From: Bacteroidota bacterium
GTDB lineage: Bacteria; Bacteroidota; Ignavibacteria; Ignavibacteriales; Ignavibacteriaceae
Direction of reading: 5' to 3'
NCBI GenBank assembly: GCA_023475265.1
Contig: JAMCWE010000185.1
Coordinates: forward strand, 1 to 37,489
Length of the DNA stretch: 37,489 bases
Both the position numbers and the translations under genes were made by a program. A model generated the notes under the pieces. The model worked only from the letters and a program-made list of their open reading frames with translations, did not search any database and was not told the origin of the DNA. Shown here one piece after another: positions 1 through 8,466 of this stretch (position 1 is the stretch's first letter; each line of letters starts with the position of its first letter).

Positions 1-39
1 TAGGTGCATATCTTATTTATTTATTCGTCCCCCCTCACA

Positions 40-72
40 GAACCGTGCTTGCGGATTTCCCGCACACGGCTC
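40..72 (-). ncRNA. Group II intron domain V
   Basis: Read on the minus strand, the 33 bases begin GAGCCGTGTGCGG and end GCACGGTTC. They form the conserved hairpin with the AGC catalytic triad near its base, a GAAA-like tip and a two-base bulge. This is the catalytic core of a group II intron and directly follows the maturase stop codon. The G-rich segment after it (about 1-35) should be the start of domain VI. Confidence 0.93.
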
Positions 73-84
73 TTCAGTTCATAC

Positions 85-1647
85 TCACTTATGCGCTGCA
101 AGCGTGTACAGATTTACGTATATCTTCGGACTTGGCAACGGATACTTTCCCAGATACTTCCTAAAAGATTCCCAGTTGATATTCCTTCTTTGACTCCTTC
201 GGTTTAGCCAATAGAACAGTTTTCTTATTGCGTTGTAATTATATTTGGCTATCATTCGATAGTTGCCGCTTACTCCGTAATAGCGGTAATGTCCTATTAG
301 CTTTGCCTTCATCACTTTCCAGATTTCTTCCGGGCTTAGCCTGCATCTGACTTGCTTTAACCATTCACTCATTGCTTGCATCTTCATCCTAAATTTCTTC
401 TTCGATGTCTTTCGTCCTACCTTATAGCTGCCTTGCCTTGTCTTATCGTTAAAATGGGTCATTCCCAAATAATCAAATGTGTTTGGCTTTTCTTCTTTTC
501 CCGTTGTTCTACCGAACTTTACTATTCGTGTCTTTTCTTCCGATATTGTCAACCCAAATTTATTCAGTCTTTCTCCTAAAGCTTTCATTATCTCAATTGC
601 TTCTTCCTTATTTTCTACACAGATTATAAAGTCGTCAGCATATCTCGTTAGCTCTACATATCCTCTACATTCCTTCTTTACTTTCTTTTCTATCCATAAA
701 TCCAAAACATAATGAAGATATATATTGCTCAGTATTGGACTGATTATTCCGCCTTGTGGCGTTCCTTTTTCTGTTTCCCAATACTTGCCTTCCTCCATTA
801 TTCCGCTCTTTAAGAATCTTACTATCAACCTTATCAGATTCTTATCACTTATCCGGTGCTCTAAGAATTTTACTATCCATTTATGGTCTACATTATCAAA
901 GAACCCTTTTATATCTGCATCTATCACATAGTTTATTGGCTTACTTGTTACAACTTTGTCGATTCTACTCAACGCATCGTGTTGTGACTTGCCTTTCCTA
1001 AATCCATATGATGATGCGAGAAATCCCGGTTCAAATATAGCTTCCAATATTTTGGCTATTGCCTTCTGCACAATCTTGTCCTCTACCGCTGGTATGCCTA
1101 AGGGTCTTTTTCCTCCATTCTCCTTTGGGATATATGACCTCCTTACTGCTTGCGGGCGGTAGGACATTCTCTTCATTCGGCTTATCAGTCCTTCAATATT
1201 TTCATTTAGATTCTTACCGTATTCCTCTACGCTTACTCCGTCTGCTCCAGAGGCTCTGTCTTTGTTCAGTTCTCTGTAGCAGTTCGTTAGATATTCCTTG
1301 TTTAGCAGGCTTGCCAATGCTGTGAACCTGTAATCAGGCTTTTCTTTCGATACTTTCGTTATGTGCAATATTTTTGTTTCCGTCTTTTCTCCATCTCTAA
1401 GGATCGTTGACGTTTCTTTATTACACTCCGTATGACTGTCAGTCCCTTTGAGCGGATTGCTTTTCTGCTTTCTCTCACTCTGGTTTCCCACAGTGTTGAC
1501 TCTAATATGAACTGATCCGACTCCCGCCTTACCGTCTGTTCTCCCTCTACCGTTTTCGGGATTGTTTGAACTCATTCCTTCTTTGACTTCCAAAGTCGGT
1601 TCGGTAAGTGGGTCTCCCAAGTTCCTGTTGTTTCCTTGTGTTAACAT
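85..1647 (-). CDS. ltrA: Group II intron reverse transcriptase/maturase
   Basis: This 520-residue protein copies intron RNA into DNA and helps the intron fold. Reverse-transcriptase blocks are clear: DADIKGFFDNVDH at 243-255 (first catalytic Asp), GTPQGG at 295-300 and the active site RYADDF with YADD at 336-339. The region after about 430 (basic, with GHYRYYGVSGN near 465) matches the maturase X domain. The protein stops shortly after it, so there is no HNH endonuclease domain; families without it usually rely on nicked or replicating DNA for priming. The stop lies 12 bases before domain V, the expected place for an ORF looped out of domain IV. The first roughly 100 residues are polar and poorly conserved in appearance, so the true start could be downstream. 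No frameshift is seen, so it may be active. Confidence 0.95.
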   Translation of the reverse strand: MLTQGNNRNLGDPLTEPTLEVKEGMSSNNPENGRGRTDGKAGVGSVHIRVNTVGNQSERKQKSNPLKGTDSHTECNKETSTILRDGEKTETKILHITKVSKEKPDYRFTALASLLNKEYLTNCYRELNKDRASGADGVSVEEYGKNLNENIEGLISRMKRMSYRPQAVRRSYIPKENGGKRPLGIPAVEDKIVQKAIAKILEAIFEPGFLASSYGFRKGKSQHDALSRIDKVVTSKPINYVIDADIKGFFDNVDHKWIVKFLEHRISDKNLIRLIVRFLKSGIMEEGKYWETEKGTPQGGIISPILSNIYLHYVLDLWIEKKVKKECRGYVELTRYADDFIICVENKEEAIEIMKALGERLNKFGLTISEEKTRIVKFGRTTGKEEKPNTFDYLGMTHFNDKTRQGSYKVGRKTSKKKFRMKMQAMSEWLKQVRCRLSPEEIWKVMKAKLIGHYRYYGVSGNYRMIAKYNYNAIRKLFYWLNRRSQRRNINWESFRKYLGKYPLPSPKIYVNLYTLAAHK

Positions 1648-1722
1648 ACCGTGGACTCAGACCCCGTTAAAGCTATCATCACCTTGCCTTCTTTTACGGT
1701 TACGATAGTTCCGACTTCCCTC

Positions 1723-1728
1723 TTACGC
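1723..1728 (-). other. Candidate EBS1 of the group II intron
   Basis: Minus-strand GCGTAA, about 215 bases into the intron, is an exact 6/6 complement of the last six exon bases TTACGC (1944-1949). EBS1 in domain I pairs with IBS1 in the 5' exon to select the splice and insertion site, and this is about the expected distance from the 5' end. The pairing was found by eye; no full fold was computed. Confidence 0.6.
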
Positions 1729-1943
1729 ATAAGGTCGTCCTTTAAATTATTCTCATTTTCGGGGCTCAACACCTTCATTTGCATTACGGTCTGTTAATTC
1801 CTTTCTTTTAGCTTCATAATATTTGTTACCTCTTATTATGTAAAAGTTAGTGACGGGCTGGCGGCTTACCTTTGCCCGTATCGGACTTGTCTACCTTTGG
1901 CAGACTTTCACCGATAAGATACAACAAGCTTTCCTTGGCGCAC

Positions 1944-1959
1944 GCGTAACTTCAGTTAC
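1944..1959 (-). other. Group II intron target: hairpin plus IBS1
   Basis: On the minus strand, GTAAC-TGAA-GTTAC (1946-1959) forms a five-pair hairpin and is followed by GC and the intron. The last six bases, TTACGC, are the candidate IBS1. It lies just downstream of the rseP stop and might have been part of the rseP transcription terminator, a frequent landing place for some group II introns. Confidence 0.5.
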
Positions 1960-1972
1960 TGATATAAAAATT

Positions 1973-3328
1973 TTACAGGTTAATTATATCGTTATAAATT
2001 ATAAACGCCATAAGCAAAAGAAGAATTACAAAACCTGCATTCTGAATTGCAATCTTTACTTTGATTGGAATTTCTTTTTTAGTTATTCCTTCAATAATTA
2101 TCATCAGTAAATGCCCGCCGTCTAAAACTGGAAACGGCAAAATATTTATTATTGCCAAGCTCAGACTAAGCATCGCAAGGAAATAAAGAAAGCTTACAAT
2201 TCCGTTATCTGCAAACTTCACTGCATATTGTGCAATCTTTACTGGTCCGCCAAAAGCTTTTCCAAAAGCAATTTTCCCTTTGATGACGTTGCCTGCCATC
2301 TGGTAAGTCATTTCGGTAATCTTAACAATGTCTTTAACACCATAATAAAATGATTCGAAGAAACCGTAAGTTTCATAGACAACTGGACCTGTAAATGCAT
2401 CATTGAGTCCAACGCCAATAATTCCGTTTGAGCCAGGAGTAACTGCGATATTTACTGTATCCTTGTCTCTTAAAACAACGAGGGACACGGTTTTGTTTTT
2501 ATGACTCGAAATTATTTGAATAACCTGTTCCCTGCTGTACAGCGGGGTATTGTCGATCTTAAGTAATATATCGCCGGATTTTATTCCAGCAATCTTAGCC
2601 GGAGATTTGGCCAAGACATCGCTAATTATTGGTTGGATTCCTTCTGGAATTAAAAATAATTCTTTGCTTTCATCTGCCGGAATTTTCTTTCGAGGAATAA
2701 CAGTTTCTTCAACTTTATCTTTGCGAAGATATTTTATGTCAACATCGTGTCCCATCGAAGAAACAAAAATATCGGTTCTAACATCTTCCCAATTATTTAC
2801 TTGCTTTCCATTGATTGAAATAATTTTATCTCCGGCTGCGAAACCAAGTGAATCCGCGATGCTGTGTGGTTCAACGTAACCGATAGTTGTGGTCTTCGTA
2901 AATTCTTTTCCGTGGAAAAAGTTAAATCCCCAAAAAACTACCAATGCAAGAAGGAGATTCATTATTACGCCTGCAGAAATTACTATAATCTTTTGCCATG
3001 TTGGTCTTGCACGAAATTCATAAGGCTGCGGTTCTTTATCTGCAAAATCGGTATCAAAGCTTTCATCAACCATTCCGGCTATTTTTACATAACCGCCGAG
3101 AGGAAGAAGACTGAGTCTGTAATCAGTATTTCCTTGTCCGTCAAAATCTTCAGGCAAGTCGCCAAAGGTAAATCCGGTAATTTTATTCCATCCGAATAAT
3201 CTTTTACCAAAACCAATTGCAAAAACATCGGCGCGCATTCCGCAAAGTTTTGCGGCTGCAAAATGCCCAAACTCATGAATAAAAACTAAAACGCCGATTG
3301 TGATAATAAAATAAATTACATAATCCAT
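1973..3328 (-). CDS. rseP: RIP zinc metalloprotease RseP (site-2 protease)
   Basis: Intramembrane zinc protease that cleaves anti-sigma factors and leftover signal peptides within the inner membrane. The protein has 451 residues. The zinc motif HEFGH is at 18-22 in the first membrane helix, and the second metal-ligand motif VLDGGH (Asp about 403) sits in a C-terminal helix. Two PDZ-like domains lie between (roughly 130-215 and 215-300), and the C-terminus is a further membrane helix. It follows dxr on the same strand with an 88-base gap, the usual dxr-rseP pairing in bacteria. The start ATG gives MDYVIYF with the zinc helix right at the N-terminus, as in the family. The zinc-finger anti-sigma factor at 7997 is a conceivable substrate, but that is only inference. 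Confidence 0.97.
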   Translation of the reverse strand: MDYVIYFIITIGVLVFIHEFGHFAAAKLCGMRADVFAIGFGKRLFGWNKITGFTFGDLPEDFDGQGNTDYRLSLLPLGGYVKIAGMVDESFDTDFADKEPQPYEFRARPTWQKIIVISAGVIMNLLLALVVFWGFNFFHGKEFTKTTTIGYVEPHSIADSLGFAAGDKIISINGKQVNNWEDVRTDIFVSSMGHDVDIKYLRKDKVEETVIPRKKIPADESKELFLIPEGIQPIISDVLAKSPAKIAGIKSGDILLKIDNTPLYSREQVIQIISSHKNKTVSLVVLRDKDTVNIAVTPGSNGIIGVGLNDAFTGPVVYETYGFFESFYYGVKDIVKITEMTYQMAGNVIKGKIAFGKAFGGPVKIAQYAVKFADNGIVSFLYFLAMLSLSLAIINILPFPVLDGGHLLMIIIEGITKKEIPIKVKIAIQNAGFVILLLLMAFIIYNDIINL

Positions 3329-3416
3329 TAAAAAAGATACTCCTTCTATGTTTCCTATAAGACTAAACTTGGGTTAAAAAGATTCAAACAAAAATACAGC
3401 GGGTCAAATAAATAAC

Positions 3417-4559
3417 CTAACCTAAAGCTAATACATATTCTCTTGTTTCTTTATCACACTCAAAAATTGTTTTTACATCCGGTGACTTATGATTTTCTAT
3501 TTTTTCCAAAGCATTTGTTATTAGATGTGGGATTTGAGAGAACTTTATTTTACCTTTCAAAAATTTATCAACAGCAACTTCATTTGCGGCATTTAAAATA
3601 CACGGCGCAGTTCCGCCGGCTTCTAAAGCTCCGTATGCAAGCTTTAAACATTCAAATTTTTCTGTGTCGGGTGAAAAGAAATTTAATGTCCCAATCTGTG
3701 CAAGGTCAATTCTTGAAAAATCATTCGGCAGCCTTTCCGGATATGTTAAAGCATATTGAATAGGGAGTTTCATATCCGGCAGCCCCATTTGTGCTTTAAT
3801 CGATCCGTCAATAAATTGAACCATCGAATGTATTATGGACTGCGGATGAATTACAACATCAATTTTCTTTTTTTCAATTCCAAACAACCAGTATGCTTCA
3901 ATAATTTCCAATCCTTTATTCATCATCGAAGCGGAATCAATCGTAATTTTGTTTCCCATTTTCCAGTTGGGATGATTCAAAGCTTCCTTCACCGATACAT
4001 TATCAAAATATGATTTTGATTTGTTTAGGAAGGGTCCGCCGGAAGCAGTTAGAATAATTTTTTCAACTTGATTTCTTTTTTCTCCTTCCATGCACTGGAA
4101 AATTGCGCTGTGTTCGGAATCTATCGGAATAAGCTTAGCATTATTTTCTTTACATAATCTTGTTACTAATTCGCCGGCTACCACTAATGTTTCTTTGTTT
4201 GCAAGCGTAATTATTTTTCCGCGTTTAATTGCTTCTAGTGTTGGCGCCAATCCGCTGAATCCAACCATGGCTCCGACAAAAATATCATAATCTAGTTTTG
4301 AAGCCGCTTCAATCAAGCCTTCATGACCGACAAGCACTTCGCATTTGCCGGAAATTCTTCTTTTTAGTTCTTGTCCAAGTTTTTCATCCTTAACAACAAC
4401 TGCTTTTGGATTGAATTCATAAATTTGCGGTTCAAGTAAATCGATTCTTGTATTTACCGTGAGTGCGGTAATTTCAAACTCGCCGGGAAAATTTCTGATA
4501 ACGTTGAGTGTGTTTATCCCTATTGATCCAGTGGAACCTAATATTAAAACTTTTTTCAT
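3417..4559 (-). CDS. dxr: 1-deoxy-D-xylulose 5-phosphate reductoisomerase
   Basis: Converts 1-deoxy-D-xylulose 5-phosphate to 2-C-methyl-D-erythritol 4-phosphate with NADPH, the committed step of the MEP isoprenoid pathway. The N-terminal nucleotide-binding motif GSTGSIG is at residues 8-14. The metal and substrate motifs IDSEHSAIFQC, LTASGGPF and TIDSASMMNKGLE are all intact. I chose the ATG at 4559 (MKKVLILG), because the reading frame upstream (TTG at 4583) only adds eight unconserved residues. The resulting 380 residues are normal for the family. It lies upstream of rseP on the same strand and is probably cotranscribed. ispG, another enzyme of the same pathway, is also in this window (24550). 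Confidence 0.97.
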   Translation of the reverse strand: MKKVLILGSTGSIGINTLNVIRNFPGEFEITALTVNTRIDLLEPQIYEFNPKAVVVKDEKLGQELKRRISGKCEVLVGHEGLIEAASKLDYDIFVGAMVGFSGLAPTLEAIKRGKIITLANKETLVVAGELVTRLCKENNAKLIPIDSEHSAIFQCMEGEKRNQVEKIILTASGGPFLNKSKSYFDNVSVKEALNHPNWKMGNKITIDSASMMNKGLEIIEAYWLFGIEKKKIDVVIHPQSIIHSMVQFIDGSIKAQMGLPDMKLPIQYALTYPERLPNDFSRIDLAQIGTLNFFSPDTEKFECLKLAYGALEAGGTAPCILNAANEVAVDKFLKGKIKFSQIPHLITNALEKIENHKSPDVKTIFECDKETREYVLALG

Positions 4560-4855
4560 ATTCTTACATAAATCTGGATTCAAAAGTAATTAAGAAACCG
4601 CTTTTAATCAATGTAAAATTAGTTATGATCTGAAGATGAATTATAAAACTGTTCCGTCTTGAACCATCTTAAAAGAATTATTGAATAATGCATTAAAAAT
4701 ATTTACACTTTTCTATGTTATCTATTACTAATTATTAGTGCAAATTGTTTTACAACACAGCCGGAAAAGAATTTAGAATTTTATTCATTTAATTTAAACT
4801 AGGCTTTATTAATATTAGTCATAACTGCATATTTAAATTTATCTTAGGGAGGTTC

Positions 4856-6001
4856 ATGAGAAGTATAAAATTATTTCTGATAATTATAGTTTTAGTTTTT
4901 TCTTCCGGGCAGATATTTTCTCTTCCTCGTTTCGCTTTAAGAATGGGAGCTCAATGCATCGACTGCCACATAAATCCAACCGGCGGCGCAATGAGAAATA
5001 GAGGAGGTTGGCATTACGGCTTAAGGGTACTTCCATTAGTTTCTCCTTATCAAAGAGATCAAGATCTTACGATGGATAATAGAATCGGAAAAAATATTGA
5101 ATTTGGATTTGATTACCGTACTCAATATTTGTATTCGCAAGCATTAAGCAAAACTGCATTCCAAAAAATGCAGGGCTCAATTTATTTGAATGCTAGAATA
5201 ATGGACAGCATTGATATTTACGCTGATTATGATATGGTGAATGCTTACTGGGAAGGCTTTGCAGTGGCACATATTCTTCCTAACAGCAGCTACATTAAAG
5301 CCGGTACATTTGTTCCGGACTACGGAGTTTTAATTGATGACCACACGGCTTATACACGCGGCGGTGATATGGGTTATTTGTTCGCGACTAATACGAGGCA
5401 AGGATTAATTTTTGACCCTCGCTATAATATTACCGGAGTTGAAGTAGGCGCAAACATTTCTGATTTTGGTTTATTTACGGTTAGTGTCGGCAGCCCCGTT
5501 TCCCTTAATTTTAATTCTGATCCGACTTACACTGCAAGCATTCATTTTAATCCGGTAGTTGCGAATAAAGTAGCTTTAATGTTTGGCGGTTCATATTCAA
5601 ACTTTCAAGGGCCATTGATTTATACTCAAGTTCCATCCGAACACAAAGTTAATATGTTCGGAGGATTTCTCGGCTTTGGCGTAGGAAGCTTTACTTTGAT
5701 AGGAGAATATGATGTTGCCAAGGACTATATTTTAACGGGCACAAATTCAACTGCACAAATGGTTGAAGGGTCATACGTAATAACAAAGGGACTAGAAGCA
5801 GTTGCTCGCTATGATAGATTTGATCCTAACACTTCAGCAAGTTACGATGAAGTTTCAAGATTAAATGTAGGATTCAGTTTTTATCCTTACAGCTTTGTTG
5901 AAATTATTCCGGAATACAGATTCCAATTCCAAGCGGTTCCGCCGGGACAATCAGCACCCAAAAACGATTCGGCGCTTTTGCAATTTCATTTCTATTATTG
6001 A
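4856..6001 (+). CDS. Monohaem cytochrome c fused to outer-membrane barrel (Cyc2-like architecture)
   Basis: The 381-residue protein has a signal peptide (about 1-22), then a single haem-c site CIDCH at 34-38 within LPRFALRMGAQCIDCH. After about residue 70 it becomes a run of alternating, aromatic and glycine-rich strands ending in LLQFHFYY, as expected for an outer-membrane beta barrel with a terminal aromatic residue. One haem at the mouth of a porin is the layout of Cyc2, the outer-membrane iron oxidase, and the FA-R..G..C..CH context resembles it. The overall sequence is not obviously Cyc2, so extracellular electron transfer is inference and a plain haem-bearing porin is equally possible. 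A strong Shine-Dalgarno sequence (GGGAGG) precedes the ATG. The gene stands alone, divergent from dxr, and is followed by a long hairpin repeat. Confidence 0.72.
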   Translation: MRSIKLFLIIIVLVFSSGQIFSLPRFALRMGAQCIDCHINPTGGAMRNRGGWHYGLRVLPLVSPYQRDQDLTMDNRIGKNIEFGFDYRTQYLYSQALSKTAFQKMQGSIYLNARIMDSIDIYADYDMVNAYWEGFAVAHILPNSSYIKAGTFVPDYGVLIDDHTAYTRGGDMGYLFATNTRQGLIFDPRYNITGVEVGANISDFGLFTVSVGSPVSLNFNSDPTYTASIHFNPVVANKVALMFGGSYSNFQGPLIYTQVPSEHKVNMFGGFLGFGVGSFTLIGEYDVAKDYILTGTNSTAQMVEGSYVITKGLEAVARYDRFDPNTSASYDEVSRLNVGFSFYPYSFVEIIPEYRFQFQAVPPGQSAPKNDSALLQFHFYY

Positions 6002-6009
6002 AATTTAAT

Positions 6010-6070
6010 CTTAGTGTCTTGGTGCCTTTGTGGCAAAAAAAATGAGCCACAAAGACACCAAGGCACGAAG
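6010..6070. repeat. 25-bp imperfect inverted repeat
   Basis: The arms 6010-6034 and 6046-6070 match as inverted repeats at 22 of 25 positions, around an 11-base A-rich spacer. The core reads CTTGGTG.CTTTGTGGC. It can form a long hairpin 9 bases after the stop of the haem-barrel gene and could act as a terminator or RNA stabiliser. The wording of the repeat (CTTTGTGGC type) looks like a dispersed intergenic palindrome family, but only one copy occurs in this window. Confidence 0.8.
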
Positions 6071-6160
6071 ATATTTTTTAATATTTCCAACAAACTTTTT
6101 CTTCTCTCAAGCATCTTTATTTTAAGAAGCTAAAATTTTTTTATAGCTGAAGGTATAAAG

Positions 6161-7459
6161 ATGTCTAAATCCTCTTTTAAAATTCGATTAAGTTTCGTTT
6201 CAATAATCATTTTAATAATTTTTATATCATCAGAAGATTTCTGTCAACAAAATTCCAAAGCAAATTTGAACAACATCAAACTCTTAATGATCGATGGCAA
6301 ATATCGGGAAGCAATAAAGGATTTAGATTCATTGATTACTATTGATTCAGCAAATGTTCAAGCATTGTATTTTTTAGGATTAAATTATGAATCAATATCA
6401 AACTATAACAAAGCGGCTTCGGTGCTTAAATCAGCGGTTAAATATAAACCGGATGATGCAAAATTATTACTTTCAGTCGGAAGCAATTGCTTTTCTGCCG
6501 GGCTAATTACTGATGCAGAGACTGTACTCTCAAAAGCTTTTTCATTAGATTCTACCAGCAGTCAAATTCAACTTATTCTTGGTAAAGTTTATATGAATGA
6601 GAAAAAATGGGACGATGCAGCTTCGATTTATCCAAGACTGATAAAAAGCGATTCAACTAACAGTTATTTCTATGAACAATTAGCGCAATGCAGATCAAAC
6701 CAGGGGAATGCAAAAGAAGCTATTAGAAGCTATCAAATTGCAAATAAGCTTAATCCTAAAAATCAAAATACAATACTTAATCTTTCATACCTTCTTTTTT
6801 TAAACGAGCAATTAGATTCTGCTATAGCAGTTGTTAATGCTGGTCTTGTATTTTATCCTCGCTCCACTGTCTTATTAAACAATCTTGGTGATTTTTATTT
6901 AAATCTAAAAAAGCCTGATTATGATAGAGCAATTATGAGTTATCTTAGTGCTTTTCATTACGGTGATTCTTCCTCCACAGTGCTAAAGGATATAGGTATC
7001 TGTCTATATTGGAAAAAGGATTATTCATCATCAATTAATTTTTTGGAACATTCTGAGGAATTAGATCCTAAAGTTGCAAATACTTTCTTTTATTTAGGAG
7101 CTTCTTATAAAGGCATCGGTAAATATAAGAATGCATTGGAGAATTATAATAAAGCGGCAAGTCTTTTAAGAGATAATTTCCTGGCGAATACTCTAGTTCA
7201 AATCGGTGCTATCCACCAGATAGAGGGAAAATATCATAAAGCATTGGAATTTTATAAAGATGCTTTTAAAGAAAGCCAATTTGATAAATCGCCACTTTTT
7301 TATATTGCTGCCATTTATGATAAACTAAAGGATGAAAAACTTGCTGTTAATTATTATGAACAATATTTGTTCGTCTCTAAAAACCAAGATAAAAAATTAA
7401 TTGACTATGCACAAAAAAGAGTTAGTGAATTGAAAAATAATAAATCATTAAAACGATGA
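6161..7459 (+). CDS. Exported tetratricopeptide-repeat protein
   Basis: The 432 residues start with a signal-peptide-like hydrophobic segment (about 10-25), followed by roughly eleven TPR units. Examples are ALYFLGLNYESISNYNKAA and AIRSYQIANKLNPKNQNT, with the usual G/Y/A/P spacing of about 34 residues. TPR stacks bind proteins and scaffold complexes; the partner is unknown. The protein is likely periplasmic. It is the first gene of an apparent operon: only 21 bases separate it from the sigma factor at 7481, so it may be part of, or report on, the same envelope process. A GAAGG sequence lies upstream of the ATG. Confidence 0.85.
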   Translation: MSKSSFKIRLSFVSIIILIIFISSEDFCQQNSKANLNNIKLLMIDGKYREAIKDLDSLITIDSANVQALYFLGLNYESISNYNKAASVLKSAVKYKPDDAKLLLSVGSNCFSAGLITDAETVLSKAFSLDSTSSQIQLILGKVYMNEKKWDDAASIYPRLIKSDSTNSYFYEQLAQCRSNQGNAKEAIRSYQIANKLNPKNQNTILNLSYLLFLNEQLDSAIAVVNAGLVFYPRSTVLLNNLGDFYLNLKKPDYDRAIMSYLSAFHYGDSSSTVLKDIGICLYWKKDYSSSINFLEHSEELDPKVANTFFYLGASYKGIGKYKNALENYNKAASLLRDNFLANTLVQIGAIHQIEGKYHKALEFYKDAFKESQFDKSPLFYIAAIYDKLKDEKLAVNYYEQYLFVSKNQDKKLIDYAQKRVSELKNNKSLKR

Positions 7460-7480
7460 AAAAATTGCAGCGGGATTTTA

Positions 7481-7993
7481 GTGAATAAAATTAATTCGGT
7501 AATTGATTTTACTTTAATCTATAATCTTTACAAAAGGCCGCTGTACAATTATGTCTGGAAAATGCTGAGTGACAAATCGGTTACCGAAGATATAATTCAA
7601 AATGTATTTCTAAAGTTTTATGAAAATCTTCCAGTGATAAAGGAAATAAATAAGCCGGGAACATGGCTTTTTACAACGGCAAGGAACGAGGTTTACTCTT
7701 ATCTGCGGAAGAAAAAAATCAGAAGCGAAAATTATATTGAAGAAGATTTTGAATATGATTCCGGCGATAGCATAGAAAGCGATATAGAAGAAACAGAAAT
7801 TAAAAACATAATCGAGAAGGAAATTGTAAGCATGGAGGAAGAAACAAAAGAAATATTTGTACTTCGGCAGTATTCAGAATTAAGCTACTGTGAGATTGCA
7901 AATGTTCTTGGCCTTGATGAAGGAATTGTTAAAGGAAGATTATTCAGAGCAAGACAAAAGTTAATTGAAAAGATTTCAAAACTTGTGAGGTGA
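7481..7993 (+). CDS. ECF-type RNA polymerase sigma factor
   Basis: An extracytoplasmic-function sigma factor of 170 residues, which directs RNA polymerase to a small regulon. Region 2 covers about 10-80 (LYNYVWKMLSDKSVTEDIIQ, then TWLFTTARNEVYSYLR). Region 4 covers about 110-165, with the helix-turn-helix LSYCEIANVLGLDEGIVKGR followed by LFRARQKL. No region 1 or 3 is present, as expected for this group. The start is GTG at 7481; no better ATG lies in frame before region 2. It is followed after three bases by its likely anti-sigma factor, so the two are almost certainly translationally linked. The sigma factor may control its own operon. Confidence 0.93.
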   Translation: MNKINSVIDFTLIYNLYKRPLYNYVWKMLSDKSVTEDIIQNVFLKFYENLPVIKEINKPGTWLFTTARNEVYSYLRKKKIRSENYIEEDFEYDSGDSIESDIEETEIKNIIEKEIVSMEEETKEIFVLRQYSELSYCEIANVLGLDEGIVKGRLFRARQKLIEKISKLVR

Positions 7994-7996
7994 AAA

Positions 7997-8458
7997 ATGA
8001 ACTGTGATAAAAATAAAGAGATGATTCAATTATACGTCGACGGCGAATTGGAAAAAGAAAAGGAAGCTTATGTATTCACTCATCTTTCCGGCTGCGACGA
8101 ATGCCGTTTGTTTTTCAGAACGCTAAATACAATTTCAGCTAATATTCATAAAGAAGAATTTCCGAACGAATTGGAAAATAGAATCTTTAATTCAATCAGT
8201 GCGAAGGAAACGAAAAGAGAAAATAGATTCTTTAGAAAAATATTTGTCCGCGCTGTTTCATATGCCGTCGTTTTGTTCCTGATTGCTGCAAGTATTTTTC
8301 TTTATCAGCAGACAAATAATTACAAAAGCATTGTAGAAGATATGAGTGAACAAATTCACTCGCAGGCACAGACGATTGATCTATTGTACAACACGCTGCC
8401 GCCAACCGTTGTGCATGCAAAGTTCGATCATGAAATTATTATAAAAGCTAAGATGTGA
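7997..8458 (+). CDS. Anti-sigma factor with zinc-finger (ZAS-like) domain
   Basis: The 153-residue membrane protein is expected to hold the neighbouring sigma factor inactive. The cytoplasmic N-terminus carries the HxxxCxxC signature (His29, Cys33, Cys36) of the anti-sigma zinc-finger family. One membrane helix follows at about 87-104 (SYAVVLFLIAASIFLYQQ), and then a periplasmic tail of about 45 residues that could be the sensor. Such proteins are classically released by regulated proteolysis, the last cut being made by a site-2 protease such as RseP (gene at 1973). Whether that happens here is inference. The TGA stop overlaps an unused GTG frame of the next gene. Confidence 0.9.
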   Translation: MNCDKNKEMIQLYVDGELEKEKEAYVFTHLSGCDECRLFFRTLNTISANIHKEEFPNELENRIFNSISAKETKRENRFFRKIFVRAVSYAVVLFLIAASIFLYQQTNNYKSIVEDMSEQIHSQAQTIDLLYNTLPPTVVHAKFDHEIIIKAKM

Positions 8459-8466
8459 GGTTTAAA

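Larger units (their letters stand above)
1..1943 (-). mobile_element. Group II intron, 3' end cut by window edge
   Basis: A retroelement that splices as RNA and moves by target-primed reverse transcription. On the minus strand it opens at 1943 with GTGCGCC, matching the GUGYG 5' consensus. It carries a maturase ORF and then a typical domain V (40-72). Domain VI and the 3' splice site should lie at or before position 1, so only the 5' junction is visible. The last six exon bases (TTACGC, 1944-1949) are perfectly complementary to GCGTAA inside domain I (1723-1728), which fits an IBS1-EBS1 pairing and supports the boundary. The insertion is 29 bp beyond the rseP stop, directly after a small hairpin, so no host gene visible here is interrupted. 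The structural class is not certain; the domain V sequence is not that of class C. Confidence 0.93.

Noticed and set aside
4-207. Small plus-strand open frame at the window start
   Set aside because: It is the antisense of the intron maturase and domain V.
85-1647. Calling the intron a class C element because it follows a hairpin
   Set aside because: The domain V sequence and length of the paired EBS1-IBS1 do not fit class C well; the class is left open.
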